NCBI GenBank assembly: GCA_020634935.1
Contig: JACKAT010000005.1
Coordinates: forward strand, 145,618 to 209,617
Direction: 5' to 3'
Length of the DNA stretch: 64,000 bases
Source of the DNA: Anaerolineales bacterium
GTDB lineage: Bacteria > Chloroflexota > Anaerolineae > 4572-78 > J111
Position numbers and translations under genes: made by a program. This document shows positions 44,887 through 52,715 of the stretch, in pieces. Position 1 is the stretch's first letter; every line of letters begins with the position of its first letter. The notes under the pieces were generated by a model, which made no database searches, had not been told where the DNA came from, and worked only from the letters and a program-made list of their open reading frames with translations.

Positions 44887-44946
44887 GAAAATCCCGTAGG
44901 ACAAACTTAAGTTTGTCCTACAAATCGATTTTCAGAGAAGCGTTCG
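44860..44946. repeat. Duplicated leader with 26-bp perfect palindrome, copy 2
   Basis: The palindrome is at 44896-44921. It is the same as copy 1 (43281-43306), with matching flanks (ACAGAACC...CAGC, TTTTCAGAG). Confidence 0.8.
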
Positions 44947-45155
44947 GGGTCAAGATGACCGCTGTTTTTTATCGCAGAGAGCCATCTCGGTTCAAATCGC
45001 CCCCGTCGCTTTGCCACCAAAACCCGCTCCGGTTCAAATCGCCCCCTTATTTTTATCGCAGATAGCCATTCTCTTTCAAACCACTCCCTTATCTTTATTG
45101 CAAAAAATCTCTTGGTTTCAAAAGAGATCCGTCTTTTTGTTACCGGCAAGCACAT
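44946..45155. repeat. Third 42-bp tandem array, five degenerate units
   Basis: The TTCAAA-like core recurs at 44949, 44991, 45033, 45075 and 45117, exactly 42 bp apart. On the minus strand an open frame from 45155 encodes 14-residue units such as RGRFEPERVLVAKR and REWFEREWLSAIKI. Period and copy number equal those of the arrays at 4019 and 31821; the sequence itself is only faintly similar. Confidence 0.8.
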
Positions 45156-45543
45156 TGCGCTTACATTAGTTCTCTTTTTGGCGTTGAGAGGTATTGGAGA
45201 ACTGATATCGCTGATTTAATGTAGCATTATGCGTTCTGAGGGATAGTCAAAACTGTCGCTACTTAAGGGGATATTATTTGTTGGGGAGGTGATGCTATTG
45301 ATCAACTCTAAAGTTTGTGTGATAATAGGTGTATAGTTTGATGGAGGGAGTAGGTTTGAGACTTGGGTAATTCCGGTAGATGTATCTGATTATATAGATG
45401 TAGTTTTTCATAGAATCAGATGGCTCGGCAGTTTTCTGCTGTAGTTTTAGGTACGGATTCACATTGTAATGCCAATCTCGAAAGTAATGATCATTGTGAA
45501 GACCCCGAGCTTCTAATATAAACAATTTGTAAGTGAGGAGTTT
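45156..45543. other. AT-rich gene-free spacer before the ATPase pair
   Basis: About 390 bp rich in A and T, unlike the flanks. It holds a small minus-strand frame without support and the promoter region of the ATPase. GTGAGGAG lies just before the ATG of the ATPase. Confidence 0.5.
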
Positions 45544-46710
45544 ATGATGCGACTAACGAATGTGAAATATAAAGAGTTCGAAGATACCCCGCAAGAATGG
45601 ATATTAGATGGTCTCTCTCTTTCAGAATCAAACCTTATTGTTGGCAAGAATGCTTCTGGAAAAAGCCGTGTCCTTAATATTATTCGCGCTCTGGCAAGAC
45701 ACTTAGCAGGGATTGATCCACCTCGTTTGTCCGGGAATTATGACATCGAATTTATATCAGATGGCAAAATAATTTCTTATCAACTGAAGTACGAAGAACA
45801 GCAAGTAATTGAGGAGAAATTTTCAGTCGATGGTGAAGTTCTACTCACTCGCGGCGTAGGGGGCGAAGGACTCATTTGGGCAGAAGATATAGACGGCATT
45901 GGGAAAAGAATACGCTTCCAAACCCCGACAAGTGAGATCGCAGCCGTCGCTCGGCGGGATGCTATACAGCACAAATTTTTAGAAATATTATATTCTTGGG
46001 GTTCTTCAGTACGTCATTACTACTTTGGCTCTTCTCTCGGTAAGGATATCCTGGCAATCTTTGTAGAGAAGGGAGGAGAGAAAATTGACGAATGGGATCC
46101 TAATGCTGTTGTCGCGTTGTACAATCAGGCGCAAAAGGAATTTCCTGGGGATTTTAGGCAGATATTGATGGACGATATGCAACTGTTAGACTATGTTCTA
46201 GAAGACGTGGGAGTTAGGGCTCCAGTTTCAATTCGTGTAAAGCCCGGTTTGCCAGGTGAGCCGGTTGGCCTTTATGTGAAAGAGAAAGATCTTCCAGGCA
46301 TCACTGACCAGCATAGTATGTCCCAAGGTATGTTCCGCGTCTTATCGCTTCTAATCCAAGTCAACTACTCACTGATGACCGGCAAGTCAACATGTATTCT
46401 TATTGATGATATCGGGGAAGGATTAGATTTTGATCGATCTTGTAGGTTAATAGACCTTTTGCGAGATAAGACACATGCATCGAACATTCAGTTGATCTTA
46501 TCTACCAACGACCGATTTGTAATGAACCGTGTTCCTCTTGAAGAGTGGTCTGTTCTGCAACGAAAAACCAATCACGTGCGGGTCATGAACTATGGCAATT
46601 CAAGAGAGGTCTTTGAAGAGTTCAAGTTCACAGGGCTAAGTAATTTTTCATTCCTTGAGATGGATTTCGCAAACGAACCGCAAGTTGAGGGGATTGCGGA
46701 GTATGAATAA
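45544..46710 (+). CDS. AAA/ABC-like ATPase of a second putative defence pair
   Basis: A 388-residue ATPase with Walker A GKNASGKS (about residues 34-41) after LSLSESNLIVG, and a C-terminal AAA_21-like half with SQGMFRVLSLLI (signature-like) and Walker B ILIDDIGEGLD. The residue after the Walker B Asp, usually the catalytic Glu, is Asp here. It overlaps the next gene by 8 bases. The pair is clearly more AT-rich than its neighbours, which suggests recent acquisition. Its plan (ATPase then TOPRIM-like partner) matches that of 6128-7902, but the sequences are not close. Confidence 0.85.
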   Translation: MMRLTNVKYKEFEDTPQEWILDGLSLSESNLIVGKNASGKSRVLNIIRALARHLAGIDPPRLSGNYDIEFISDGKIISYQLKYEEQQVIEEKFSVDGEVLLTRGVGGEGLIWAEDIDGIGKRIRFQTPTSEIAAVARRDAIQHKFLEILYSWGSSVRHYYFGSSLGKDILAIFVEKGGEKIDEWDPNAVVALYNQAQKEFPGDFRQILMDDMQLLDYVLEDVGVRAPVSIRVKPGLPGEPVGLYVKEKDLPGITDQHSMSQGMFRVLSLLIQVNYSLMTGKSTCILIDDIGEGLDFDRSCRLIDLLRDKTHASNIQLILSTNDRFVMNRVPLEEWSVLQRKTNHVRVMNYGNSREVFEEFKFTGLSNFSFLEMDFANEPQVEGIAEYE

Positions 46711-47401
46711 GCTGGCAATATTTGTCGAAGGCTACACCGAGGTTGTATTTGTCGAGAGACTGATAGAGGAGATAGCGGGAAAAAATAGAGTATCCATTGA
46801 GCATAGAGAAATCCGTGGGGGTAGCACAACCCGGCGTAGTATAAAGATCATTAAAGCTGCGAAGCCACATCCCCGACAAGAATATTATGTCCTTCTCTTT
46901 GACTGTGGAGGAGATGAACCTGTAAAAACAAGGATACTGGAGGAACATGATAATCTTACCAAGGCAGGGTATTCAGGGCTTATTGGTATCCGTGATGTTA
47001 GACCAAGATTCACTTACGGGGATATTCCAAAACTTGAGGTAAGCTTACTGAAATACATAAAGACAAAATTAGCCCCTGTCACATTCATTCTCGCTATAAT
47101 GGAGATAGAAGCTTGGTTTTTAGCTGAAACAACTCACTTTCCCAGAATTGAACCGTCTATTACTGTCACCGCGATTAGAGCTAGACTGGGGTTTGACCCT
47201 GAAAACGATGATATGGAACAGCGGCCTTATCCTTCTGATGACCTCAATTCATGTTACGCCATTGGGGGGAAAACTTATGCGAAACATCAGGTGAAGGTTA
47301 CCGTTGATGCACTCGACTACGCATTTATCTACACAGAACTACGGAGTAAAATCAGTTACTTAGACCGTTTAATTTCAGTTATCGATGACTTTCTTACCTG
47401 A
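46703..47401 (+). CDS. TOPRIM/DUF4276-like partner protein
   Basis: A 232-residue protein. It opens with LAIFVEGYTEVVFVERL (TOPRIM-like Glu motif), then YYVLLFDCGGDE (acidic motif), and FILAIMEIEAWFLAE. The acid-Gly-x-Thr-Glu and E-x-E-A-W motifs fit the DUF4276-like superfamily that accompanies AAA_21 ATPases. The start at 46703 lies in the end of the ATPase gene, and GAGGGG is upstream. Nuclease activity is inferred. Confidence 0.75.
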   Translation: MNKLAIFVEGYTEVVFVERLIEEIAGKNRVSIEHREIRGGSTTRRSIKIIKAAKPHPRQEYYVLLFDCGGDEPVKTRILEEHDNLTKAGYSGLIGIRDVRPRFTYGDIPKLEVSLLKYIKTKLAPVTFILAIMEIEAWFLAETTHFPRIEPSITVTAIRARLGFDPENDDMEQRPYPSDDLNSCYAIGGKTYAKHQVKVTVDALDYAFIYTELRSKISYLDRLISVIDDFLT

Positions 47402-47509
47402 TCGTTCGGGGCAAAGCAGGGGATCCAACATTTCTATGTACGTTTTGACTGTCGAGTCTCGTCCCTCGACCCTACCTATTACTCAAGTTACTACCTAACT
47501 GTCCAAATC

Positions 47510-47579
47510 GGGGAGTAGGGGGTAGGAAGTAGGGATTAAGGGGACAAAACCGTTTACTTCTTACTCCCTACTTCCCACG
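47510..47579. repeat. Purine-rich inverted repeat
   Basis: GGGGAGTAGG...AGTAGGGATTAAGGGG is mirrored by TTACTTCTTACTCCCTACTTCCC. It is the same class as at 41588-41658 and lies between two convergent genes. Confidence 0.7.
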
Positions 47580-47652
47580 TGGTTAGGCCTGAAACATTGA
47601 TTTTAGGATTTTCTGGGCACGGTAGCAACTTGGGTCTTGTAACCCCAATGAC

Positions 47653-50475
47653 TTATAGCAAATTCAATTCGGTGGCGCGGAGGATGGCCTGGGAGCGACG
47701 CCGGACGCCGAGTTTGCCGAAGATGTTGTGGATGTGTTTTTTGACGGTGCCTTCGGCGATGATCAACTTGTCGGCAATCTCCTGATTGGAAAGACCGGCG
47801 GCGATGAGGTCGAGTACCTCCAGCTCGCGGTCGCTCAGCGGCTCGATCAATGGCTGGCTGGTGAGGGGGGACGGGTGGGTTTCTTTTTTGACGGGGGATG
47901 ACGCCGGTATTTCCAGGCTTTTTTGATCGAAGGCGTTGAGGAGTTTATCGAGATAACCTTCGTCGGGAGCGATGCCGCGCGATTTGGCCAGGGCGAGCAG
48001 TTGGGCCATCGGCAGCCCTTCTTCGATGAAGAGGCGGACGTAGCCGCCCGACCGGCCCATCTTAAGCGCCAGCATGAGCGGCGCTAACGCCTGATCGGAT
48101 TTGCCCCAGCAGTACAGCGTGAGCGCCTGGAGGATCACCACTTCGACCAGGCGGCCGTTGCGCCCTTCGGCTTTGAAGGCGGCGTGCATTTTCTCCAGCA
48201 GGCTGAACGCGTCCTCAAATCGCTTTTGCGCCAGCCAAACACGCACCACCGTGGTATGTTCGCCGGGCAACCGAATATAGTCCGCCGATTCCGTCAGCGG
48301 CAGTTCAGCGGTGCGCAGCCACTCGACGGCGGCGGGTAGATTGCCCTGGGCCAACCATAACCGCGCCCGTACCGCTTCGATCCAGGCCACAACGGGCGAC
48401 TGCCGCAGATGGGCGTCGCTGATCTGATCTAAAACAGCCAGAGCGCCGTCGCCCTCACCCTGAGCCTGTAAAAGCAGCGCCTGAATGATAAAGGCCACGA
48501 CGATATTGCCGCCCAAGAAATTACCGCGCCGGGTCTGCTCGAACCCCGTCTCGAAATAGCGCCGGGCCGCGTCTAACTCATTCCGCTCTCGATAAATCTC
48601 GGCCAGCCCCAGATAAGCCCAGGTGTTGAGGGAAGATAGTTTAGGTGAGTTGTAGGGCGTGGTCTTTTGGGTTGAGGCGGAGGCAATGGCCTGTTGATAG
48701 AGTTCAATAGCCTGGTCGAGATCACCGCGCTCGATGTGGAGGCCGGCTAAATTGGCCAGGGCCGACATGGCGATGACCAAGCCATTGATAGATTGGCTGA
48801 CCGTGACGGCTTCCAGCAGGGTTTCGCTGGCCAGGTCCAACTGCCCGGCATCCTCATAAATACCGCCCAGCGTTAATAGCAAAATACTCCGAACGACCCG
48901 ATCTGGCCGAGGCAGTTGCTCGAGAGCCTTCCGGCATAGGTCAACGGCCATCTGGAGTTCGTCCCGGCCGCGCGCCATCATGGCCCTAAGCGCCGCCACT
49001 TCCCCCAGCATACCCCGGATATCATGATTTAACTGGCTCTGATCGACCGCTTGGTAGGGAGCCAAACTTTCTTCGGCATAGCCAACATACGGCTCGATTT
49101 GATCCCAATGATTAGTGACAATCAAGGTCCAGGCTTTGCTCAAGCTGAGCCGAGGGCGCGACTGAATAAATGTCTCCGGCAGGGTATCGAGCCAGGTAAC
49201 GGCCGTGTTAACCTCACCTTCGGCGACCATCTCAAAGATGGCCGATTCCATCAGGCCGGCGGCCCGCTCCATGTCACCGATGATGAGGGCGTGGCGCACC
49301 GCCTCGGGAATGTAGCCGTTGGCCGCGTACCAATCACCGGCCCGGCGGTGAAGCTCAGCCAATTGGGCGGCATCGATGGTCTGGGCTAACTGCGCTTTCA
49401 GGAAATCGGCAAAGAGGTGATGGTAGCGATACCAGCGGCGCTCACCATCGAGTGGGATCAGGAACAGGTTGGCTTGTTCCAGGTGGTGGAGATGAATTTG
49501 GGAAAGGGATTGGTAATTGGTAATTGGTAATTGGTAATCAAAGGTTGGAAGTGGGCGGTTGTTGGATTGACCATTTTCGTTGGCTGATAGGCCCATGACG
49601 GCGTCGCAGAGGGGGGCGGTGAGGCGGTCGAGGATGGCGGTGTGAAGCAGGAAGGTTTGGATGGCGGGCGGTTGTTGGGCCAGGACCTCTTCGGCCAGGT
49701 AGTCGATGACAAAGCGGTGGCTGCCGGTAAAAGCCTGGACGAAACGTTGGACATCGTCGTAGCCCTGCATTGACAGCGCGGCCAGCTGCAAGCCGGCGAC
49801 CCAGCCTTCGGTGCGCGTTTCTAGAGCGGCGACATCGGCCGGGGTGAGACTCAAGCCCATAATCTGGTTGAGAAACGTGGCGATCTCGGTGGGGGTAAAA
49901 CGCAGGTCGCTGTCACGGAGTTCGGTTATTTGGCTGCGCACCCGCAGGCGAGTCAGCGGCAGCGGGGGATCGGTGCGGCTGGTGATGGCCAGGTGCAGCC
50001 TTGGTGGCAGGTTTTCCAGGAGAAAAATTAGGGCTTGGTGAACCGGCTCGGCCGTAATCACGTGGTAATCGTCCAGCACTAGAATGACCCGTTTTTCGAT
50101 AGCGGTCAGGGTGTTGATCAGGGTTATCAGAATGGCCTCGATATCCGGGGCTTGAGGGGTGTGCAGCAACGGTGAGATATTTTCGGCCAGGTCGGCCACG
50201 GCGGCATCGAGCGCCGTCACGACGTAACTCCAAAACCGGACCGGATCGTTATCTTGCTCATCCAGCGAGACCCAGACCATCGAGCAGCCATCGACGGACA
50301 GAGCGGCTTGCCACTCGCTCATTAGGGTGGTTTTGCCAAAACCCGGCGGCGCGGCCACCAGAGTCAGCTTACGGTGCAACCCCTGGTTAAGCTGGCGCGT
50401 CAGTCGCGGCCGGGGGACGAGCTGCGGCCGGGCCGGGGGAATATAGAGCTTGGTTTTGAGTAACGTATCAGGCAC
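47653..50475 (-). CDS. MalT-like LuxR-family ATP-dependent regulator
   Basis: A 940-residue STAND regulator. The N-terminus KTKLYIPPARPQLVPRPRL and Walker A APPGFGKTT are typical of the MalT group; Walker B is VILVLDDYHVI. TPR helices occupy about 430-830 and a LuxR helix-turn-helix (LSDRELEVLDLIAAGLSNQEIA) ends the protein. Inducer unknown. A stretch of about 30 residues around position 305-335 (NNRPLPTFDYQLPITNYQ) is absent from usual family members and is encoded by repeated TTGGTAATTGGTAA DNA at 49508-49540. Confidence 0.93.
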   Translation of the reverse strand: MPDTLLKTKLYIPPARPQLVPRPRLTRQLNQGLHRKLTLVAAPPGFGKTTLMSEWQAALSVDGCSMVWVSLDEQDNDPVRFWSYVVTALDAAVADLAENISPLLHTPQAPDIEAILITLINTLTAIEKRVILVLDDYHVITAEPVHQALIFLLENLPPRLHLAITSRTDPPLPLTRLRVRSQITELRDSDLRFTPTEIATFLNQIMGLSLTPADVAALETRTEGWVAGLQLAALSMQGYDDVQRFVQAFTGSHRFVIDYLAEEVLAQQPPAIQTFLLHTAILDRLTAPLCDAVMGLSANENGQSNNRPLPTFDYQLPITNYQSLSQIHLHHLEQANLFLIPLDGERRWYRYHHLFADFLKAQLAQTIDAAQLAELHRRAGDWYAANGYIPEAVRHALIIGDMERAAGLMESAIFEMVAEGEVNTAVTWLDTLPETFIQSRPRLSLSKAWTLIVTNHWDQIEPYVGYAEESLAPYQAVDQSQLNHDIRGMLGEVAALRAMMARGRDELQMAVDLCRKALEQLPRPDRVVRSILLLTLGGIYEDAGQLDLASETLLEAVTVSQSINGLVIAMSALANLAGLHIERGDLDQAIELYQQAIASASTQKTTPYNSPKLSSLNTWAYLGLAEIYRERNELDAARRYFETGFEQTRRGNFLGGNIVVAFIIQALLLQAQGEGDGALAVLDQISDAHLRQSPVVAWIEAVRARLWLAQGNLPAAVEWLRTAELPLTESADYIRLPGEHTTVVRVWLAQKRFEDAFSLLEKMHAAFKAEGRNGRLVEVVILQALTLYCWGKSDQALAPLMLALKMGRSGGYVRLFIEEGLPMAQLLALAKSRGIAPDEGYLDKLLNAFDQKSLEIPASSPVKKETHPSPLTSQPLIEPLSDRELEVLDLIAAGLSNQEIADKLIIAEGTVKKHIHNIFGKLGVRRRSQAILRATELNLL

Positions 50476-50546
50476 GATATATTACGCTGAAGGCTTACAA
50501 AATGATTTTAAGACGGAAAGTATTTTGGCTGATGAGGCCTAAAATG

Positions 50547-51824
50547 TCAATTGTGTCTCAAATTCTGCTTTTCAGGCCGTTTGATAAAGAAGGTGACAAT
50601 GGCGATGAGTAATGGCAGCACCAGAAAGCTGTTCAGGGCCGGCCCGTAGCTGCCAAAATAGTCGTAGCTGAACCCCAGCGGGTATGGCCCTAACGAGGTC
50701 GCGCCGATGACGCCGATCATGGTGGCCCCTTTGATGCTGCCCAGGTGCAGCCGCCCGTAATATTTAGCCCACACCACCGAGTCGATCACCCGGAAACTGC
50801 CGCTGACCAAGCCGACCATGCCGGTAAAGATAAAGCCTTGCAGCGGTGTGGTAATCACTTGAACCAGCACCAGCGTGGCGGCCAGCAAGAACAACACCCC
50901 ACTCAACAGCAGCCGGGCCGAATAGCGATCCAGCAGCCAGCCCATCCCCAAATTGCCGATGATGGAGGTGATCGCCATGATGTTAAAGGCCATAACCCCG
51001 GTTTCCCGGCCCAAGCCGCGCACTTCGAAGAGAGAGATTTGGTGAAAGACCAAGCCAGCCATAATCATCGTCATCACCGACAAGGCCGCGGCAAAAATCC
51101 AAAAAGCTCCGGTCTGGCGAGCCTCGGCCAGGGTCCAATTTTCTTCGCTGACCTGAGGCGATAGGCCGGTTAGAACGTCGGTATCGCCATCCGGGTGAAG
51201 GCCGTACTGCTCCGGTTTATCCTTGATAAAGATCCAGCCGACCGGCAGCATGATCAGCCAGATGGATAGGCCCAGCACAAACCAGGCCCCGCGCCAAGCA
51301 AACCGGTTGATCAAGAATTCAGCCAGCACGGGATAGATGAATAAACCGGCGGCCAGGCTGAGGCCGGCAATGCCCATCACCATCCCGCGCCGGCGGATAA
51401 ACCACTGAGCAATGGCGTTATTAACCACCAACTGCATCGAGCCAAAGCCAAAATAGCGAACCGCCAGTAGCCCCAAAAACAAGGTAATCACCCCCTGGGT
51501 CAGGCCGATACTGGCGGTCGCCAGCCCCAAACCCAGCGTCACCACAATGATCATGCGGCTGGCTCCATAGCGATCGACCAGCCGGCCGGTGACGGGCAGC
51601 AACAGCGATCCCCCCATTGTGGCCAGACCGTAGATAAGCGATACGCTCGCCCGTGAGATGCCAAACTCGCGAATGAAGGAGTCGATAAAGACGCCGACGG
51701 TAAAAGTCTGGCTGGGGCCCATAATGATGACGCCGATGGTTCCGGCGGCCAGGATCACCCAGCCGTAGAAAAAAGGAATCGATTGAACTAGCCGGCTTGA
51801 TTTGGTAGAGGTGTAGGTGCTCAT
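50547..51824 (-). CDS. Major facilitator superfamily transporter (OFA/MCT-like)
   Basis: A 425-residue protein with 12 predicted membrane helices in two halves joined by a hydrophilic loop (around 200-235). The first helix region is FYGWVILAAGTIGVIIMGPSQTF, typical of monocarboxylate/oxalate-formate antiporter relatives. It may move organic acids, but the substrate is unknown. It follows the MOSC gene on the same strand, with a terminator between. Confidence 0.85.
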   Translation of the reverse strand: MSTYTSTKSSRLVQSIPFFYGWVILAAGTIGVIIMGPSQTFTVGVFIDSFIREFGISRASVSLIYGLATMGGSLLLPVTGRLVDRYGASRMIIVVTLGLGLATASIGLTQGVITLFLGLLAVRYFGFGSMQLVVNNAIAQWFIRRRGMVMGIAGLSLAAGLFIYPVLAEFLINRFAWRGAWFVLGLSIWLIMLPVGWIFIKDKPEQYGLHPDGDTDVLTGLSPQVSEENWTLAEARQTGAFWIFAAALSVMTMIMAGLVFHQISLFEVRGLGRETGVMAFNIMAITSIIGNLGMGWLLDRYSARLLLSGVLFLLAATLVLVQVITTPLQGFIFTGMVGLVSGSFRVIDSVVWAKYYGRLHLGSIKGATMIGVIGATSLGPYPLGFSYDYFGSYGPALNSFLVLPLLIAIVTFFIKRPEKQNLRHN

Positions 51825-51837
51825 AGATGTTTATCCC

Positions 51838-51868
51838 TAAAAAAAACGTCGGGACACTCGTTCCCGAC
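51838..51868 (-). terminator. Rho-independent terminator after the MOSC gene
   Basis: On the minus strand GTCGGGA-acgagtg-TCCCGAC is followed by GTTTTTTTT, a clear intrinsic terminator ending 14 bases before the MFS start. Confidence 0.85.
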
Positions 51869-51874
51869 AAAGTG

Positions 51875-51980
51875 ATAGTTGGTTAGTTTGTTTGTTGGTT
51901 GGTTGGTTTGGTAAATGACTAGCTGGTGGATGCCAACTATCCATCCACCAAACTATCCAACTATTCATTCAACTATTCAA
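51875..51980. repeat. Inverted repeat region
   Basis: TTGGTTGGTTGG tracts on the left and CCATCCACCAAACTATCCAACT on the right form imperfect mirror arms. The right end reaches the C-terminal codons of the MOSC gene. Confidence 0.6.
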
Positions 51981-52416
51981 TCCAGGCAACCGTGTTGCCG
52001 ACGGTGATGTCGCCGCCGTCCAGGACTTCGCCAAAAGCGCCGCCGCCCCATTTATCCCGCATAGCGTCTTGCAGGCCGGGGAAGGCTTCGTCCATTTGCT
52101 CGCAGGGTTTGGTTTCGCCGTAGATGCGAATACGGCATGAGCCAATTTGCAATACTTTGTGGCGGCTGTCGGCCAGTTTAAGGCCGCTGACCATCAGGTT
52201 AGCCCGCCGCGCCGATGGATCGAGGTCGGCGCCTAACGCGGCCATCAGGGTTTTCCACACTTCCTGTTCGATGATGGTTACCTGGCGTTTGCCGCCTTGA
52301 TTGGCATTGCCGTCTAGCCCGCGGCCGGCGGTGAGATGCGCTTGACTAACCGGGTCCATCGGTCCTCGTTTCATCCGTTTAAGCCAGATGGCTTCGAGTT
52401 TGCCGGTATTATTCAT
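51973..52416 (-). CDS. MOSC-domain protein
   Basis: A 147-residue MOSC (molybdenum cofactor sulfurase C-terminal) domain. The family has a beta-barrel that binds sulphur or molybdenum cofactor; here GRGLDGNA and the single Cys in GETKPCEQM are the conserved points. Probably handles activated sulphur or Moco-linked detoxification. Substrate unknown. Confidence 0.88.
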   Translation of the reverse strand: MNNTGKLEAIWLKRMKRGPMDPVSQAHLTAGRGLDGNANQGGKRQVTIIEQEVWKTLMAALGADLDPSARRANLMVSGLKLADSRHKVLQIGSCRIRIYGETKPCEQMDEAFPGLQDAMRDKWGGGAFGEVLDGGDITVGNTVAWIE

Positions 52417-52715
52417 AAATTCTTCCTTTATTTATTCAATCAATCAATAGTAAGGAAAAGTATCACAATCTAGCAAAAAGTCAAGCCTATTGAAAATCAA
52501 CCGGGCCTTAACTGTCACAAAAATAGGGGTTTAGGTCAGAAAGAGGTATAATTTGAGATGTTCGACCACAGATACAGTCAAAGGCCGGGGAAGCCTGCTC
52601 AACAAAACCCAATAATCTAAGCTGGTGGGGCATATCTATTTACATGTCTGAATAGAGCAGGCTGTGGTAAAATTAAAGCATACCACTTACCTGGTAGTGT
52701 ATTCCGGAGTAATTC
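52417..52715. other. Gene-free spacer
   Basis: About 300 bp between divergent genes. No gene or strong repeat is seen, only probable promoters for the two flanking genes. Confidence 0.5.
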
